A model generated the notes under the pieces. That model searched no databases, was not told the origin of the DNA, and saw only the letters and a list, made by a program, of their open reading frames with translations. The position numbers were made by a program, and so were the translations under genes. A stretch of 64,000 nt of DNA from JBBSAT01 sp046351235 (GTDB taxonomy: Bacteria; Myxococcota_A; Polyangia; Polyangiales; Sandaracinaceae), in assembly GCA_046351235.1 (NCBI GenBank), contig JAXLYV010000005.1, positions 424,904-488,903 of the forward strand, given 5' to 3'. Below are positions 45,863 through 54,732 of the stretch, piece by piece. The stretch's first letter is position 1; the number at the start of each line of letters is the position of its first letter.

Positions 45863-45898
45863 CGTTCGGCGTTTCGCGAAGGCCCAGGCAGAACACCC

Positions 45899-47614
45899 AT
45901 GGCAACGCTCATCGGCATCGAGGTCGGCTCCCGCATCGTGCGGGCCGTGCTCGTGCGCACCCAGTTCCGGTCGACGCAGGTCGTCCGCTACGTGGAGACC
46001 TCCCTCGACGAGATGCGGATGCTCGCCGAGACGCAGCAGCAAGCCGCCGCCGCGCCCGCCGTGATGGCGCCGATCGTCGAGCCGATCCCCGGCCTGCCCG
46101 AGGCGGCGCCCGCGCCCTCCGCGCCGCACGATCCGGCGAGCCTGCCGAGCACGCCCGATCCCGACGCGCCGCTGCGTCTGGCGATCGCCGAGGTCATGCG
46201 CCGCGCGGGCGTGACGAGCGCGACGCGCATCGCGGACATGCCCGGCGAAGACGTGTCGCTGCGCCGCATCGAGCTGCCGCCGGCGGCGCTCCGGAAGATC
46301 GACGAGCTGCTCCCGTTCGAGATGGAGTCGCTCGTTCCCTTCGACCTCGCCGAGGCCGTGCTCGACTACCAGCTCGCCGAGCCTCCCGATCCGACGAAGG
46401 TCCGCGTCGTGGTCTGTGCCGTCCCGCGCGCGAAGGTCCGCGATCGGCTCGACCGTCTCGCCGCCGCCGGCCTCGATCCCGAGGAGCTGATCCCGGGCGC
46501 CGCCGCGCTGGGCGGCCTGGTGTCGTTCCTGCCCGTGCTCGCTTCCGACGCCGCGCAGGCGATCGTCCACTTCGGCCGCGCGCGCACCGACATCGCGATC
46601 CTCCGCAAGGGCAAGGTCGAGCTCGCGCGCACGATCACCGCGGGCGTCGACGATCTGCGCGAGGCCGGCTTCGGCGAGGCGCCCTACGGCTCGTCCGCCT
46701 CGCGCCTCGCGCGCGAGATCAAGCAGACGGTGAGCAGTCATCGCATGCAGAACGGCGCCGACGTGGAGACCGTGCGCGTCTCGGGCGAGCTCGACGCCGG
46801 CGAGCTGCTCTTCGGCTGGCTCGGGCGCGTGCTCGAGCGGACGCCGATCCCGCTCGAGATGCCGGCCGCGCCCGAGCTCGATGCGACGCTGCCCGCCGAT
46901 CCCGTGCGTGCGCCCGCGTTCGCGCTCGCGCTCGGCCTCGCGGGGCAGACGCTGCTCAAGGGCAAGCACCTCGACCTGCGCAAGGGCGACCTCGCCAAGA
47001 AGCGCTCGATCGGGGCGATCCGCGAGCTCGCGCCGCTCCTCGGCGTCTGTGGTGCGTTCGTGGTCGCGGCGTATTTCTTCTCCGTCTACGCGCACTGGTC
47101 GGTGCTCACGGCGCGGCGCGCCGTGCTCGAGGCGGAGCTGCGCGAGGTGAGCGAGCAGCGCCTCGGCGAGGCCACGCCGGACCCGCTCCGCGCCCGCACG
47201 CTCCTCGAGACGGGGCGCGCGAGTGGCGATCCCCTGCCCGCCTACGACGCCTTCGATGCGCTCGTGGCGATCTCGGGCGCGATCCCGGACGGCATCGATC
47301 ACGACTTGCAGCGCCTGCAGATCGACCTCGGCGACGACCGCAGCGGAGGTCACATCGAGATGCAAGCCGTCGTGAGCTCCATCGAGGAGCGCGATCGCAT
47401 CGTCGAAGCGCTCGGACACGTGGAGTGCTTCCAGAACCTCGAGCCGGGCCCGATGACCACCGCCGGCGAGGGGCGTCGGCAGTATCGCCTCGAGATGGAC
47501 CTGCAATGCCCGGGCGCCACCCAGGAAGGCGGATCGGGCTCGCGCTCGCGCCGTCGGGGCGGCGCGCGCAGCGGATCGAGCGGCAGCTCGGGCTCTTCGG
47601 GAGGAGCGCACTGA
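45899..47614 (+). CDS. gspL: Type II secretion GspL (PilM-like cytoplasmic domain)
   Basis: A 571-aa bitopic protein. The cytoplasmic actin-like domain starts MATLIGIEVGSRIVRAVLVR and includes PFEMESLVPFDLAEAVLDYQL, matching the GspL/PilM fold; one TM helix lies near residues 378-400 (LLGVCGAFVVAAYFFSVYA). The C-terminal ferredoxin-like domain (MQAVVSSIEERDRIVEAL) contacts GspM. It has a long Ala/Pro linker at 50-85 and a Ser/Gly-rich tail (SGSGSRSRRRGG). ATG 45899 is 36 bp after gspJ. GspL anchors the ATPase GspE at the membrane. Confidence 0.87.
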   Translation: MATLIGIEVGSRIVRAVLVRTQFRSTQVVRYVETSLDEMRMLAETQQQAAAAPAVMAPIVEPIPGLPEAAPAPSAPHDPASLPSTPDPDAPLRLAIAEVMRRAGVTSATRIADMPGEDVSLRRIELPPAALRKIDELLPFEMESLVPFDLAEAVLDYQLAEPPDPTKVRVVVCAVPRAKVRDRLDRLAAAGLDPEELIPGAAALGGLVSFLPVLASDAAQAIVHFGRARTDIAILRKGKVELARTITAGVDDLREAGFGEAPYGSSASRLAREIKQTVSSHRMQNGADVETVRVSGELDAGELLFGWLGRVLERTPIPLEMPAAPELDATLPADPVRAPAFALALGLAGQTLLKGKHLDLRKGDLAKKRSIGAIRELAPLLGVCGAFVVAAYFFSVYAHWSVLTARRAVLEAELREVSEQRLGEATPDPLRARTLLETGRASGDPLPAYDAFDALVAISGAIPDGIDHDLQRLQIDLGDDRSGGHIEMQAVVSSIEERDRIVEALGHVECFQNLEPGPMTTAGEGRRQYRLEMDLQCPGATQEGGSGSRSRRRGGARSGSSGSSGSSGGAH

Positions 47615-48231
47615 TGCGTGAACGTCTCGAACAGACCTGGGCGGGCTTCAACGAGCGCGAGAAGCGCCTCGTGGGGATCCTCGGCCTCGTGGCGGCGCTC
47701 CTCGTCGTGCTGATGCCGGTGTACCTGCTCTCGAGCGCGATCTCGGCGCTCGAAGAGGACAACGACGCGATCGAGTCGGTGCTGCGCGACATCTCGCACG
47801 CGGGCCCCCGTCTGGCGATTCGCGAGGCCGAGGCCGAGGCGGCCGAGCGCCGCTACGACGTGCGCGCGCCCGCGCTCGGATCCTTCGTGGAAGCGCAGTG
47901 CAGCACCGAGGGCGTGGCGATCCAATCGGTCACGAACCAGCCCGAGGTCCAAGAGGGTCGCTATCGCCGCCGGCACGTGCGCGCGCAGCTCCCTGGCGCG
48001 ACGCTGCGCAGTGCCGTCCATCTCCTGCACTCGATCGAGGGCGCGCCCTATCCGATCGCGCTCGAGCGCATCCACGTCGAGCACTTCACCGCGGGTGAGG
48101 ACCGCTTCAACTTCGAGATCGGCGTCATCACGTACGACCGAACCACGGGCGGCGCCGCCGGGGCGAGCGGCGAGGACGCGGGCGTTCCGCGCACGCAGCC
48201 TCCCGGCCACGCTGGCCCCCCCGCGCCCTGA
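47614..48231 (+). CDS. gspM: Type II secretion GspM
   Basis: A 205-aa bitopic protein with a short cytoplasmic start (MRERLEQTWAGFNEREKRL), a TM helix near 20-42 (LVGILGLVAALLVVLMPVYL) and a periplasmic ferredoxin-like domain with AIREAEAEAAERRYDV and SAVHLLHSIEGAPYPIAL. It pairs with GspL. A Pro/Gly-rich tail is present. It starts 1 nt inside the gspL stop. Length is typical for GspM. Confidence 0.82.
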   Translation: MRERLEQTWAGFNEREKRLVGILGLVAALLVVLMPVYLLSSAISALEEDNDAIESVLRDISHAGPRLAIREAEAEAAERRYDVRAPALGSFVEAQCSTEGVAIQSVTNQPEVQEGRYRRRHVRAQLPGATLRSAVHLLHSIEGAPYPIALERIHVEHFTAGEDRFNFEIGVITYDRTTGGAAGASGEDAGVPRTQPPGHAGPPAP

Positions 48232-48257
48232 TCCGCAGCCCGCACGACGAACGACCG

Positions 48258-49295
48258 ATGGCCACCTCGACCTCGACCTCGCCCTCCCGCTTCGCGCTCT
48301 CCGAGCGCGCGCGCACGCTCTTAATGCGCTTCCTCGTCTTCCCGTTCTACTTCCTCTGCTGCTTCTTCTCGTCGGCCTACGAGACGTTCCCCTACGACCG
48401 CGTGCGCGACTTCGCGATCCACGCGATCGAGTCGCAGGTCCCGGGCAGCGAGGTCGACATCGTCAGCCTCGAGCCCGCGTGGATCAGCGGCGTCGAGGCG
48501 CAGGGCGTGCGCATTCGGCTCCCCGCGGAGGAGGGCGAGACGCGCCGCGCCGAGGTCACGATCCCGCGCCTCTACGCGCGCGCCGGGATCTTCGCGTATC
48601 TGTTCGGCACGACCGACGTGACCTTCGAGATCGAGACCGACGGGGGCGGCACGATCACGGGTGAGGTCACCGACGCGCGCTCGGGCTCGGGCGAAGAGGA
48701 GCACGAGCTGACGCACGTCGTGGCGCGGCTCGAGCACGTCGACCTGCGGCGCCTCGGCGTGATCCGCCACTACCTCGGCCTGCCGGTCGAAGGCATCGTC
48801 GCGGGCGACATCGACGTCTCGCTCTCGGACGAGCTGGCCCAGACGAGCGGGCACGTGACCCTGACGATCGAGGATCTCGCGATCGGCGACGGGAACGCGA
48901 CCCTCAACGTGATCCCCGGCTCGAGCCGCGGGCTCGCCGTCGAGCGCATCGCCGCCGGCGACGTGAACCTGCAGATCGACATCGAGCACGGCGTGGGGCG
49001 GGTCGGGCAGCTCGTCTCGGACGGCGAGGACGCGCAGCTGCTGGGGCAGGGCACGATCCGCGTCCTGCGCCCGTTCCGGATGTCGGCGCTCGATCTGCTC
49101 CTGCGGATCAACGTGTCGCAGGCCTACCGAGATCGGAACGACCGCACGCGCGCGATCTTCGGCCTCGTGGGCCTCGCCCCCGAGGCGCGCGCCTACACGG
49201 CGCCCGACGGCGCGTTCCAACTGCGCCTTCAGGGCGCGCTCGGGGGCCGCGTGCTCGCGCTCCCGGCCGGCACGGCCACGCTCGGCGGTCATTGA
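48258..49295 (+). CDS. gspN: Type II secretion GspN
   Basis: A 345-aa GspN-like protein. One TM helix near residues 20-45 (LLMRFLVFPFYFLCCFFSSA), then an all-beta periplasmic region resembling lipid-transfer AsmA/GspN folds: YDRVRDFAIHAIESQVPG, VDIVSLEPAWISGVEAQGV and TSGHVTLTIEDLAIGDGNATL. The tail (LRLQGALGGRVLALPAG) forms the last strands. GspN is optional in T2SS. It closes the operon, 26 bp after gspM, and a hairpin follows 7 bp downstream. Confidence 0.78.
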   Translation: MATSTSTSPSRFALSERARTLLMRFLVFPFYFLCCFFSSAYETFPYDRVRDFAIHAIESQVPGSEVDIVSLEPAWISGVEAQGVRIRLPAEEGETRRAEVTIPRLYARAGIFAYLFGTTDVTFEIETDGGGTITGEVTDARSGSGEEEHELTHVVARLEHVDLRRLGVIRHYLGLPVEGIVAGDIDVSLSDELAQTSGHVTLTIEDLAIGDGNATLNVIPGSSRGLAVERIAAGDVNLQIDIEHGVGRVGQLVSDGEDAQLLGQGTIRVLRPFRMSALDLLLRINVSQAYRDRNDRTRAIFGLVGLAPEARAYTAPDGAFQLRLQGALGGRVLALPAGTATLGGH

Positions 49296-49301
49296 GCTCC
49301 T

Positions 49302-49327
49302 CTCGGGGCCGATCCGTGGCCCCCGAG
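49302..49327 (+). terminator. Terminator-like hairpin after gspN
   Basis: CTCGGGGCC (49302-49310) pairs with GGCCCCCGAG (49318-49327) with one bulged C and a 7-nt loop. It begins 7 bp after the gspN stop. There is no T tract. It probably ends the gsp operon, which has no other terminator. Confidence 0.55.
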
Positions 49328-49399
49328 ACGGAAGCCCTCGCGCGACGACGACGCGATCTCCGTGCGCCGTCGGGGCGCGACGCCGGGGTCGTGACCAAA

Positions 49400-49439
49400 C
49401 AATTGCTTGTACGGACAACCTTGTTCGTGCAATCAATTG
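49400..49439. promoter_or_regulatory. 40-bp imperfect palindrome before the coq4-like gene
   Basis: Left arm CAATTGCTTGTACGGACAA (49400-49418) and right arm TTGTTCGTGCAATCAATTG (49421-49439) match at 16 of 19 positions as inverted repeats with a CC centre. Each arm also holds a 12-bp TTGT..ACAA-like or TTGT..GCAA-like subsite. It ends 4 bp before the ATG at 49444, so a bound regulator would block transcription or early translation. AT content is much higher than in the flanks. I infer an operator of TetR/AraC-like size; no regulator gene is adjacent. Confidence 0.7.
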
Positions 49440-49443
49440 ATTC

Positions 49444-50199
49444 ATGCCCCCTGCCCTTCCGCTCTCGGCTCGCGTGGTCGCTCAGGCCTCCGTCGTGCGC
49501 TCGCTCGTGGCGCTCATCCAGGAGCCCACGGCGGACAAGGTGCTCGGGCTCGAGAAGCACATCACGCGGCTCGCGACCGACGCCGACGTCGACAAGTACC
49601 TCGCCGCGCTCCGCGCGTGCCCGGCGACGGCGCGCATGATGGAAGAGCGCTACCTGCCGGAGCCCTACACGCTCGACGACCTCGAGCGCTGCGCTCCCGG
49701 CACGCTCGGGCATGCCTACCGACGCCACATGGTCGACAACGATCTGCGCCCCGACTACTTCGATCGCGGGCCGCTCGATCGCGCGCTCGCGGCCGGCGAT
49801 CGCGACGCCGACTTCGCCTATGCGCGCCTGCGCATGTACCAGACGCACGACCTCTGGCACGCGGTGACGGGCTACTCGACCACGGTGCTCGGCGAGGTCG
49901 GCATCGTCGGCTTCTACATGGGGCACTTCGAGCGCCACATGGGGGACCGCGCGGGGGCGGCGTCCGCGTTCTCGGCGATCCTCGCCGGCACGATGGTCCT
50001 GCACGGCGCGCTCTTCCGGCAGGATCGCATCCCGCACTTCTTCCGCGCGCTGGTCGAGGGCTACGAGCGCGGTCGCGCGGCCTCGCCCTTCTTCGCGGTT
50101 CGCTGGGAGCAGCAGTGGGACCGGCCGCTCGCCGACGTGCGGCGCGAGCTCGGCGTCACGCACGCACGGGACGCGGAGCCCGCCGCGCTCGCGGCGTGA
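49444..50199 (+). CDS. Coq4 family protein
   Basis: A 251-aa protein of the Coq4 family, which in mitochondria organises the ubiquinone synthesis complex and was proposed to act in C1 decarboxylation of the ring. The zinc-ligand motif is HDLWHAVTGYSTTVLGE (HDxxH then Glu after 11 residues), near residues 139-155. Family context before it is YLPEPYTLDDLERCAPGTLG and HMVDNDLRPDYF. Bacterial Coq4 is sporadic. ATG 49444 lies 4 bp after the palindromic operator. The downstream flavoprotein gene (76 bp on) may be cotranscribed. No other ubiquinone gene lies here. Confidence 0.8.
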   Translation: MPPALPLSARVVAQASVVRSLVALIQEPTADKVLGLEKHITRLATDADVDKYLAALRACPATARMMEERYLPEPYTLDDLERCAPGTLGHAYRRHMVDNDLRPDYFDRGPLDRALAAGDRDADFAYARLRMYQTHDLWHAVTGYSTTVLGEVGIVGFYMGHFERHMGDRAGAASAFSAILAGTMVLHGALFRQDRIPHFFRALVEGYERGRAASPFFAVRWEQQWDRPLADVRRELGVTHARDAEPAALAA

Positions 50200-50275
50200 T
50201 CGGGCCCGCGCGCGGAGCTCGATCCGCACTGTCGCTCCCGCGCCTTCGGCCCTAGAGGCTGCGCAGGAGAACGAC

Positions 50276-51184
50276 ATGACGACGTACCACGTGCTGGTGC
50301 TGGGCGCGGGCCCGGCGGGCTTGCAGGCCGCGCTCACCTTGGGCCGCGGGCGCAAGCGCGTGCTCGTCCTCGATGCGGGGGTGAGGCGCAACGCCGCAGC
50401 CGTGCACGTGCAGAACTTCCTCTCGCGCGACGGCACGCCACCGACCGAGCTGCGCGGCATCGGTCGGACGCAGCTCGGCGCGTACCCGAACGTGGAGGTG
50501 CGCGACGCGCGCGTCGATGTGATCACCGGCACCAAGGGCGCCTTCGAGGCGACGGCGGGCGGCGCGTCGATCGCGGCGCGCCGCGTGGTGCTCGCGACGG
50601 GGATGATCGACGAGCGCCTCCCCATCGAGGGCTTCGATGCGCTCTGGGGGAGCTCCATCGTGCAGTGCCCCTACTGTCACGGCTGGGAGGCGCGCGAAGG
50701 ACGCTGGGGCTGCCTGGTGCGCGACGCGCAGGCGCTCCACTTTCCGCTCCTGCTCCGCGGCTGGAGCGACGAAGTCACGGCCTTCGTCGCTCCCGCGGTC
50801 GAGGTGCCCGCCGAGATGCGCGCGCGCTGGGAGGCCGCCGGCATCCGTGTCGAGACGAGCGAAGTGACGCGCCTGGCCGCGAAGGGCGGCGCGCTCGAGG
50901 CGGTCGTGCTCGCGAACGGGAGCGCCGTCCTCTGCGATCTGCTCTACGCGCACCCGCCCCAGCGGCAGGTCGACGTGGTCCGCGGTCTCGGGCTCGCGCT
51001 CGACGAGCGTGGCTACGTCCGCGTCGACCCGACGACGCGTGAGACGTCGATCCCCGGCATCTACGCGGCCGGCGATCTGACGACCCACGCCCAGGCCGCG
51101 ATCCTCGCGGCGGCCTCGGGGATGGCGGCCGCCGCCGCGCTCAACCTCGAGCTCACCGTCGAGCAAGCCTCGTCGCGCTCGTGA
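50276..51184 (+). CDS. Thioredoxin reductase-like FAD oxidoreductase
   Basis: A 302-aa flavoprotein. FAD/NAD motif VLVLGAGPAGLQAALTLGRG near residues 6-25, active CxxC in QCPYCHGWE (about 133-136), and the second dinucleotide fold is shorter than in true TrxB. The end has GIYAAGDLTTHAQAAILAAASG. The protein is closer to the short fungal GliT/bacterial HlmI type, which oxidises dithiols using O2 or NAD(P)+, than to TrxB of about 320 aa. AGGAGA precedes ATG 50276. It stops one base before the convergent esterase gene stop. The partner of the CxxC is unknown. Confidence 0.8.
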   Translation: MTTYHVLVLGAGPAGLQAALTLGRGRKRVLVLDAGVRRNAAAVHVQNFLSRDGTPPTELRGIGRTQLGAYPNVEVRDARVDVITGTKGAFEATAGGASIAARRVVLATGMIDERLPIEGFDALWGSSIVQCPYCHGWEAREGRWGCLVRDAQALHFPLLLRGWSDEVTAFVAPAVEVPAEMRARWEAAGIRVETSEVTRLAAKGGALEAVVLANGSAVLCDLLYAHPPQRQVDVVRGLGLALDERGYVRVDPTTRETSIPGIYAAGDLTTHAQAAILAAASGMAAAAALNLELTVEQASSRS

Positions 51185-52516
51185 TCAGCCGCCGCAGCCG
51201 GCCGGCGCGGCGTCGGGCACGGTGGCGGGAGGCGTGGCGAACGCGGGCGCCCCGAAGTCGAAGAGATCGAGCATCGCGTCGGCGTTCGCGTCGCGCCCGG
51301 TGAGCGCCGGAAGATCGAACACGGCCTGCACGAAGCGCAGGATGCTGCTGTGGTGGTGCGTGAGGTGCGAGACGTAGCCCGCGCGCGCGTAGGGCGAGAC
51401 GACGGCGACGGGCACGCGAACGCCGAGCACGTCGAAGTCGTGCTCCGAGGGCGCCGCGAGGCACGCGCTCGGTGGCGGCACGTGGTCGAAGAAGCCGCCG
51501 CCCTCGTCGTACGTGTAGAAGAACGCGAGGTGCGGCCAGAGCGGGCTCTGCATCGCGGCGGTGACCACGTCGCGCACGTCGCGCTCGCCGTCGTGGATGC
51601 TGCCGGGCGGGTGCTCGTCGTGCGGCTCCACGTCCACGAACGCGACGGGCGGCAGCGAGCCGTCGGCGAGCGCCGGAAAGAGCTCGGCGTAGGGATGCAC
51701 GCCGACGTGATCGAGCGCCCAGCCGAGCGTCCCCGAGAGGACCTCGGTCGGGCTCGCGTTGTACTCGCCCCACGCGATGCCGGCCGCGTCGAGCTGATCG
51801 AACACGGTCGGCACGTCGGGATAGCCGCCCCCCGTCGCGTACACACCGTCGCTCGTGCCCGCGTAGAGGTAGTCGCGGTTCGGATAGGTGCCGCTGAGCA
51901 CGCTCGAGAAGTAGCGATCGCTCGTGGCGAAGGTGGTGAGCATCCACGTGTAGAACGGGTGATCGGCGTCCTCGTAGTAGCCGAGCGCGCCCACGCCGTT
52001 GATGCCGGCCCAGCCGTCCATCGCGCCGTGGTTCCATCCGAGGTGCATCTCGACCCACTGGTGACCGATGTCGGCCACACACGGCGTCGTGAGGTGGTAG
52101 GGCGCGACCGGGGCGCCGTCGCGCGGGTTGGTGTAGCCAGAGGGGATGCCCTCGGTGCCGTGCCCCAGCGTGCCGTACATGTGATCGAAGGAGCGGTTCT
52201 CCTGGACCAGGATGATCACGTGCGTGATGGCGGCGCGCAGCGGGCCGAGATCGCCGAGCGTGTCCTCCGGCTGGGCTCCGGCGGAGAACACGCAGGCCTC
52301 GCGCTCGCCCCAGTGCGGATCGACGGCGTCCCCGCCGTCGGGGATCCCGCGCGCATCGAGCCCGGCATCGCGGCTCGCGTCGCGACCTGCGTCGGAGCCT
52401 GCGTCGTCGCGGGCGTCGGCGAAGGCCGCGTCCGCGAGCGCGGCGTCGGCCGGCGGGGATGGGCTCGGACAACCGGCGAGGGACAGGGCGAGAGCGCAGA
52501 GAGTGAAGCGGCGCAC
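51185..52516 (-). CDS. Phospholipase C / acid phosphatase-type phosphoesterase lipoprotein
   Basis: A 443-aa lipoprotein with signal (MRRFTLCALALSLAGC) read from GTG 52516, then an Asp/Ala tail typical of Myxococcota lipoproteins. The phosphoesterase motif is ITHVIILVQENRSFDHMYG (about 85-103), where ENRSFDH binds metal and holds the nucleophile region. Other family segments are PNRDYLYAGTSDG, FVDVEPHDEHPPGS, FFYTYDEGGGFFDHVPPP and HLTHHHSSILRFVQ. This is the PF04185 fold of phospholipase C and AcpA acid phosphatase; the substrate could be phospholipid or phosphate ester. It sits tail-to-tail with the flavoprotein gene and is likely transcribed alone. Confidence 0.86.
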   Translation of the reverse strand: MRRFTLCALALSLAGCPSPSPPADAALADAAFADARDDAGSDAGRDASRDAGLDARGIPDGGDAVDPHWGEREACVFSAGAQPEDTLGDLGPLRAAITHVIILVQENRSFDHMYGTLGHGTEGIPSGYTNPRDGAPVAPYHLTTPCVADIGHQWVEMHLGWNHGAMDGWAGINGVGALGYYEDADHPFYTWMLTTFATSDRYFSSVLSGTYPNRDYLYAGTSDGVYATGGGYPDVPTVFDQLDAAGIAWGEYNASPTEVLSGTLGWALDHVGVHPYAELFPALADGSLPPVAFVDVEPHDEHPPGSIHDGERDVRDVVTAAMQSPLWPHLAFFYTYDEGGGFFDHVPPPSACLAAPSEHDFDVLGVRVPVAVVSPYARAGYVSHLTHHHSSILRFVQAVFDLPALTGRDANADAMLDLFDFGAPAFATPPATVPDAAPAGCGG

Positions 52517-52559
52517 GCCGCAGTGTACTCCGCGCGCACGGGTGAGCCCCGGCCCCGCG

Positions 52560-53084
52560 CTACTCGACGTCCAGGCTCGCGGCGTCTTCTCGGGTCGCGA
52601 GCACGAGGCCGGTCGTGATGCCGACGACCCCCACGCCGAGCCCCGCTGCGAGGCCGGCCACGCCCGTGTCGGGCGTGTGGTCGACGAAGGCGCCGATGCC
52701 GATCGCCACGCCGACGAGCGCGGCGAGGATCCCACCGAGCACGATGCCGACGCCGAGCTCGCGCATCCACTGACGCGACTCGTAGTGCGCCGAGAGCAGC
52801 GCGCCCCGCGGGATCCGGGTCGCCTGCGCCACGCGCACGGGCCCGTGGTCGTGGAGCGAGAGCCCGAGATCGATCGCGCGCTCGGGCAAGCGGAGCGCGC
52901 CGCTCGCGGGGGCGGCCGCGACCCAGAGGCCCTCTTCGCAGCACCAAGAGAGCACGACGCCCGGCGTGTCCGTCGCGTAGCTCGCGTCGACCCTCTCGTC
53001 GCTCGCCGACTCCGCGTCCTGCGCGGCGGCGGGCGCGGCGAGCGAGACCAGGCCGAGCGTGAGGAGCGCGAGCGCGCGCCTCAC
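52560..53084 (-). CDS. Exported two-TM protein, 174 aa
   Basis: Starts at GTG 53084, overlapping the DUF2254 gene stop by 4 nt (GTGA). Signal MRRALALLTLGLVSLAAPAAA, then an acidic start (ESASDERVD) with CC in LSWCCEEGLWVAA. Two TM helices lie near residues 105-128 (LGVGIVLGGILAALVGVAIGIG) and 138-160 (VAGLAAGLGVGVVGITTGLVLA). Layout is like the 23242-23838 protein: signal, soluble part, two TM helices and a short tail. Function unknown; the coupling to DUF2254 suggests one complex. Confidence 0.7.
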   Translation of the reverse strand: MRRALALLTLGLVSLAAPAAAQDAESASDERVDASYATDTPGVVLSWCCEEGLWVAAAPASGALRLPERAIDLGLSLHDHGPVRVAQATRIPRGALLSAHYESRQWMRELGVGIVLGGILAALVGVAIGIGAFVDHTPDTGVAGLAAGLGVGVVGITTGLVLATREDAASLDVE

Positions 53085-54661
53085 GTCACGCGCGCGCCGA
53101 CGCTCAGCCACTCGAAGAACACCGCGAGCTTCTCTCGCTGCTCGGGCGGCATGTACTCGAAGTTGCGGCCGCGATCGATGATCTCCCAGTAGTCCTTCGT
53201 CGTGACCTTCTCGAGCGACTCGCGGATCTGCGCGAGGCGCGCGTGGGGCTCGGCGCGCATGTCGTCGGCGATGCGGCGCGCCTTCGTCTCGTCGCCCTTC
53301 CAGAGGTAGTAGGTCGCGAGCTTCACCTGCGCCTTGCGCACACCGAGGAGCGCCGACTCCTGTGCCTGCGTGCGCAGCGGCCGATCGAGGTCGAGGAACT
53401 GCGCGAGCATCGCGTCCTCCTCGGGGCTCTGCTGCTCGCTCGCGCGCTGGCAGATCGCCGAGATGTCGTAGGCCACGGTCTCGGTCACGAAGACGAGCTT
53501 CATGTCGAAGCTGACGTGGCCGTAGTAGCTCATGTGGGTGACGCCCTCGAGCGCCTCCTTGCCGTTGCCGTCCGCGATGAGCGCCTCGATGAGGAGGCGG
53601 TACTGGTTCATCACGTTGTAGGCCGTGCGCACGTCCTTCGCGTTCAGCGTGGCGCGCAGGTAGCTGTTCATGAACCGGTAGACGAGCTGCATGAGCTCGC
53701 GGTCTTTGTTCTTGCTGGCGGCCTGGCCGATGTAGCGCGTGTCGATCGCGACGAGGTAGTTGATGTCGCGCATCCCGCCGAGCGCCTCGTTGTAGATGCC
53801 GAGGTACTGGCGCATGACCTTCCACTCGACCCACGTGCGGCGGGTCTGGAGGTCGACGACCGACTCGGGATCCATCGCGACGAAGTCGGGGTTCTGCTGG
53901 AGCAGGTCGCCGATGTCGAACCAGGCGCTCGACGCGTTCTTCTTCAGCGCGAGGTAGCCGACGCAGAAGTCCTTGAGGGCGTCGACGGCGCCCGAGGCGA
54001 TGATCTTGTCCTTGCCGGAGATGGAGTTCGACGTGATGTCGGTGAGCTCTTCCATCGAGCCGAGCGTGGCGGCCTGGGCGTCGCTCACCTCGGCCTTGTC
54101 GGCGAGCGAAGCGCCGCGCTTGGCCGTGCGCATCGCGGTCTGCCGGATGCGCGTGATGATGTTCTGCGGCGCGAGGAACCAGAACACGTAGCCGAAGTAG
54201 GGCGCCATCAGCACGAGGCCGATGGTGGTCGCGATGAGGATGCCGACGATCGCCGCGCGCGGGATGAACATCGTCTGCAGCGCGAAGCTGATCCACATGC
54301 CGGCGACGCAGACGACGAGATAGAAGCCGAACACGAACATGTTCGTGCGGTCGCGGAGGAACATCCCGGCGACGCCCGTGTACCGGTCGGCCGAGAGCTG
54401 CACGATGATGGAGACGACCGTGATCACGATGCCGAAGACGGCCGCGATCATCGCCGCGAGCTGCGGCAGGGCGTTGCCGATGGCTTGCGGGTCGAAGTCG
54501 AAGAAGCGCTCGACCGCGTTGCGATCGTTGCCGATCGGCGGGCCACCCGTGAGCACCGAGTCGAGCACGTAGAGCCCGATGAAGAAGGCGAGGGCGATGC
54601 CGCTGAGGACGACGATCGGGGTGAGCCAGTTCGGCCCTTGGTTGCGTCGCGCGTCGCTCAT
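53081..54661 (-). CDS. DUF2254 family membrane protein
   Basis: A 526-aa protein starting at ATG 54661 (MSDARRNQG). Hydrophobic helices near 16-38 (IVVLSGIALAFFIGLYVL), 64-95 (LPQLAAMIAAVFGIVITVVSIIV), 115-135 (MFVFGFYLVVCVAGMWISFAL) and 145-170 (AAIVGILIATTIGLVLMAPYFG). QLSADRYTGVAGMFLRDRTN after TM2 is the DUF2254-type motif. The C-terminal two thirds are soluble and helical (SNSISGKDKIIASGAVDALKD, TLNAKDVRTAYNVMNQYRLL). DUF2254 has no known function. TTG 54682 is a possible earlier start. It is cotranscribed with the two-TM gene. Confidence 0.75.
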   Translation of the reverse strand: MSDARRNQGPNWLTPIVVLSGIALAFFIGLYVLDSVLTGGPPIGNDRNAVERFFDFDPQAIGNALPQLAAMIAAVFGIVITVVSIIVQLSADRYTGVAGMFLRDRTNMFVFGFYLVVCVAGMWISFALQTMFIPRAAIVGILIATTIGLVLMAPYFGYVFWFLAPQNIITRIRQTAMRTAKRGASLADKAEVSDAQAATLGSMEELTDITSNSISGKDKIIASGAVDALKDFCVGYLALKKNASSAWFDIGDLLQQNPDFVAMDPESVVDLQTRRTWVEWKVMRQYLGIYNEALGGMRDINYLVAIDTRYIGQAASKNKDRELMQLVYRFMNSYLRATLNAKDVRTAYNVMNQYRLLIEALIADGNGKEALEGVTHMSYYGHVSFDMKLVFVTETVAYDISAICQRASEQQSPEEDAMLAQFLDLDRPLRTQAQESALLGVRKAQVKLATYYLWKGDETKARRIADDMRAEPHARLAQIRESLEKVTTKDYWEIIDRGRNFEYMPPEQREKLAVFFEWLSVGARVT

Positions 54662-54732
54662 CGAGGTAGCCGACGATATCAAACGAAGGGCGCCTTGCGG
54701 AGGCGAGCTTCTCGCCCGATGATCCCCGCGCG

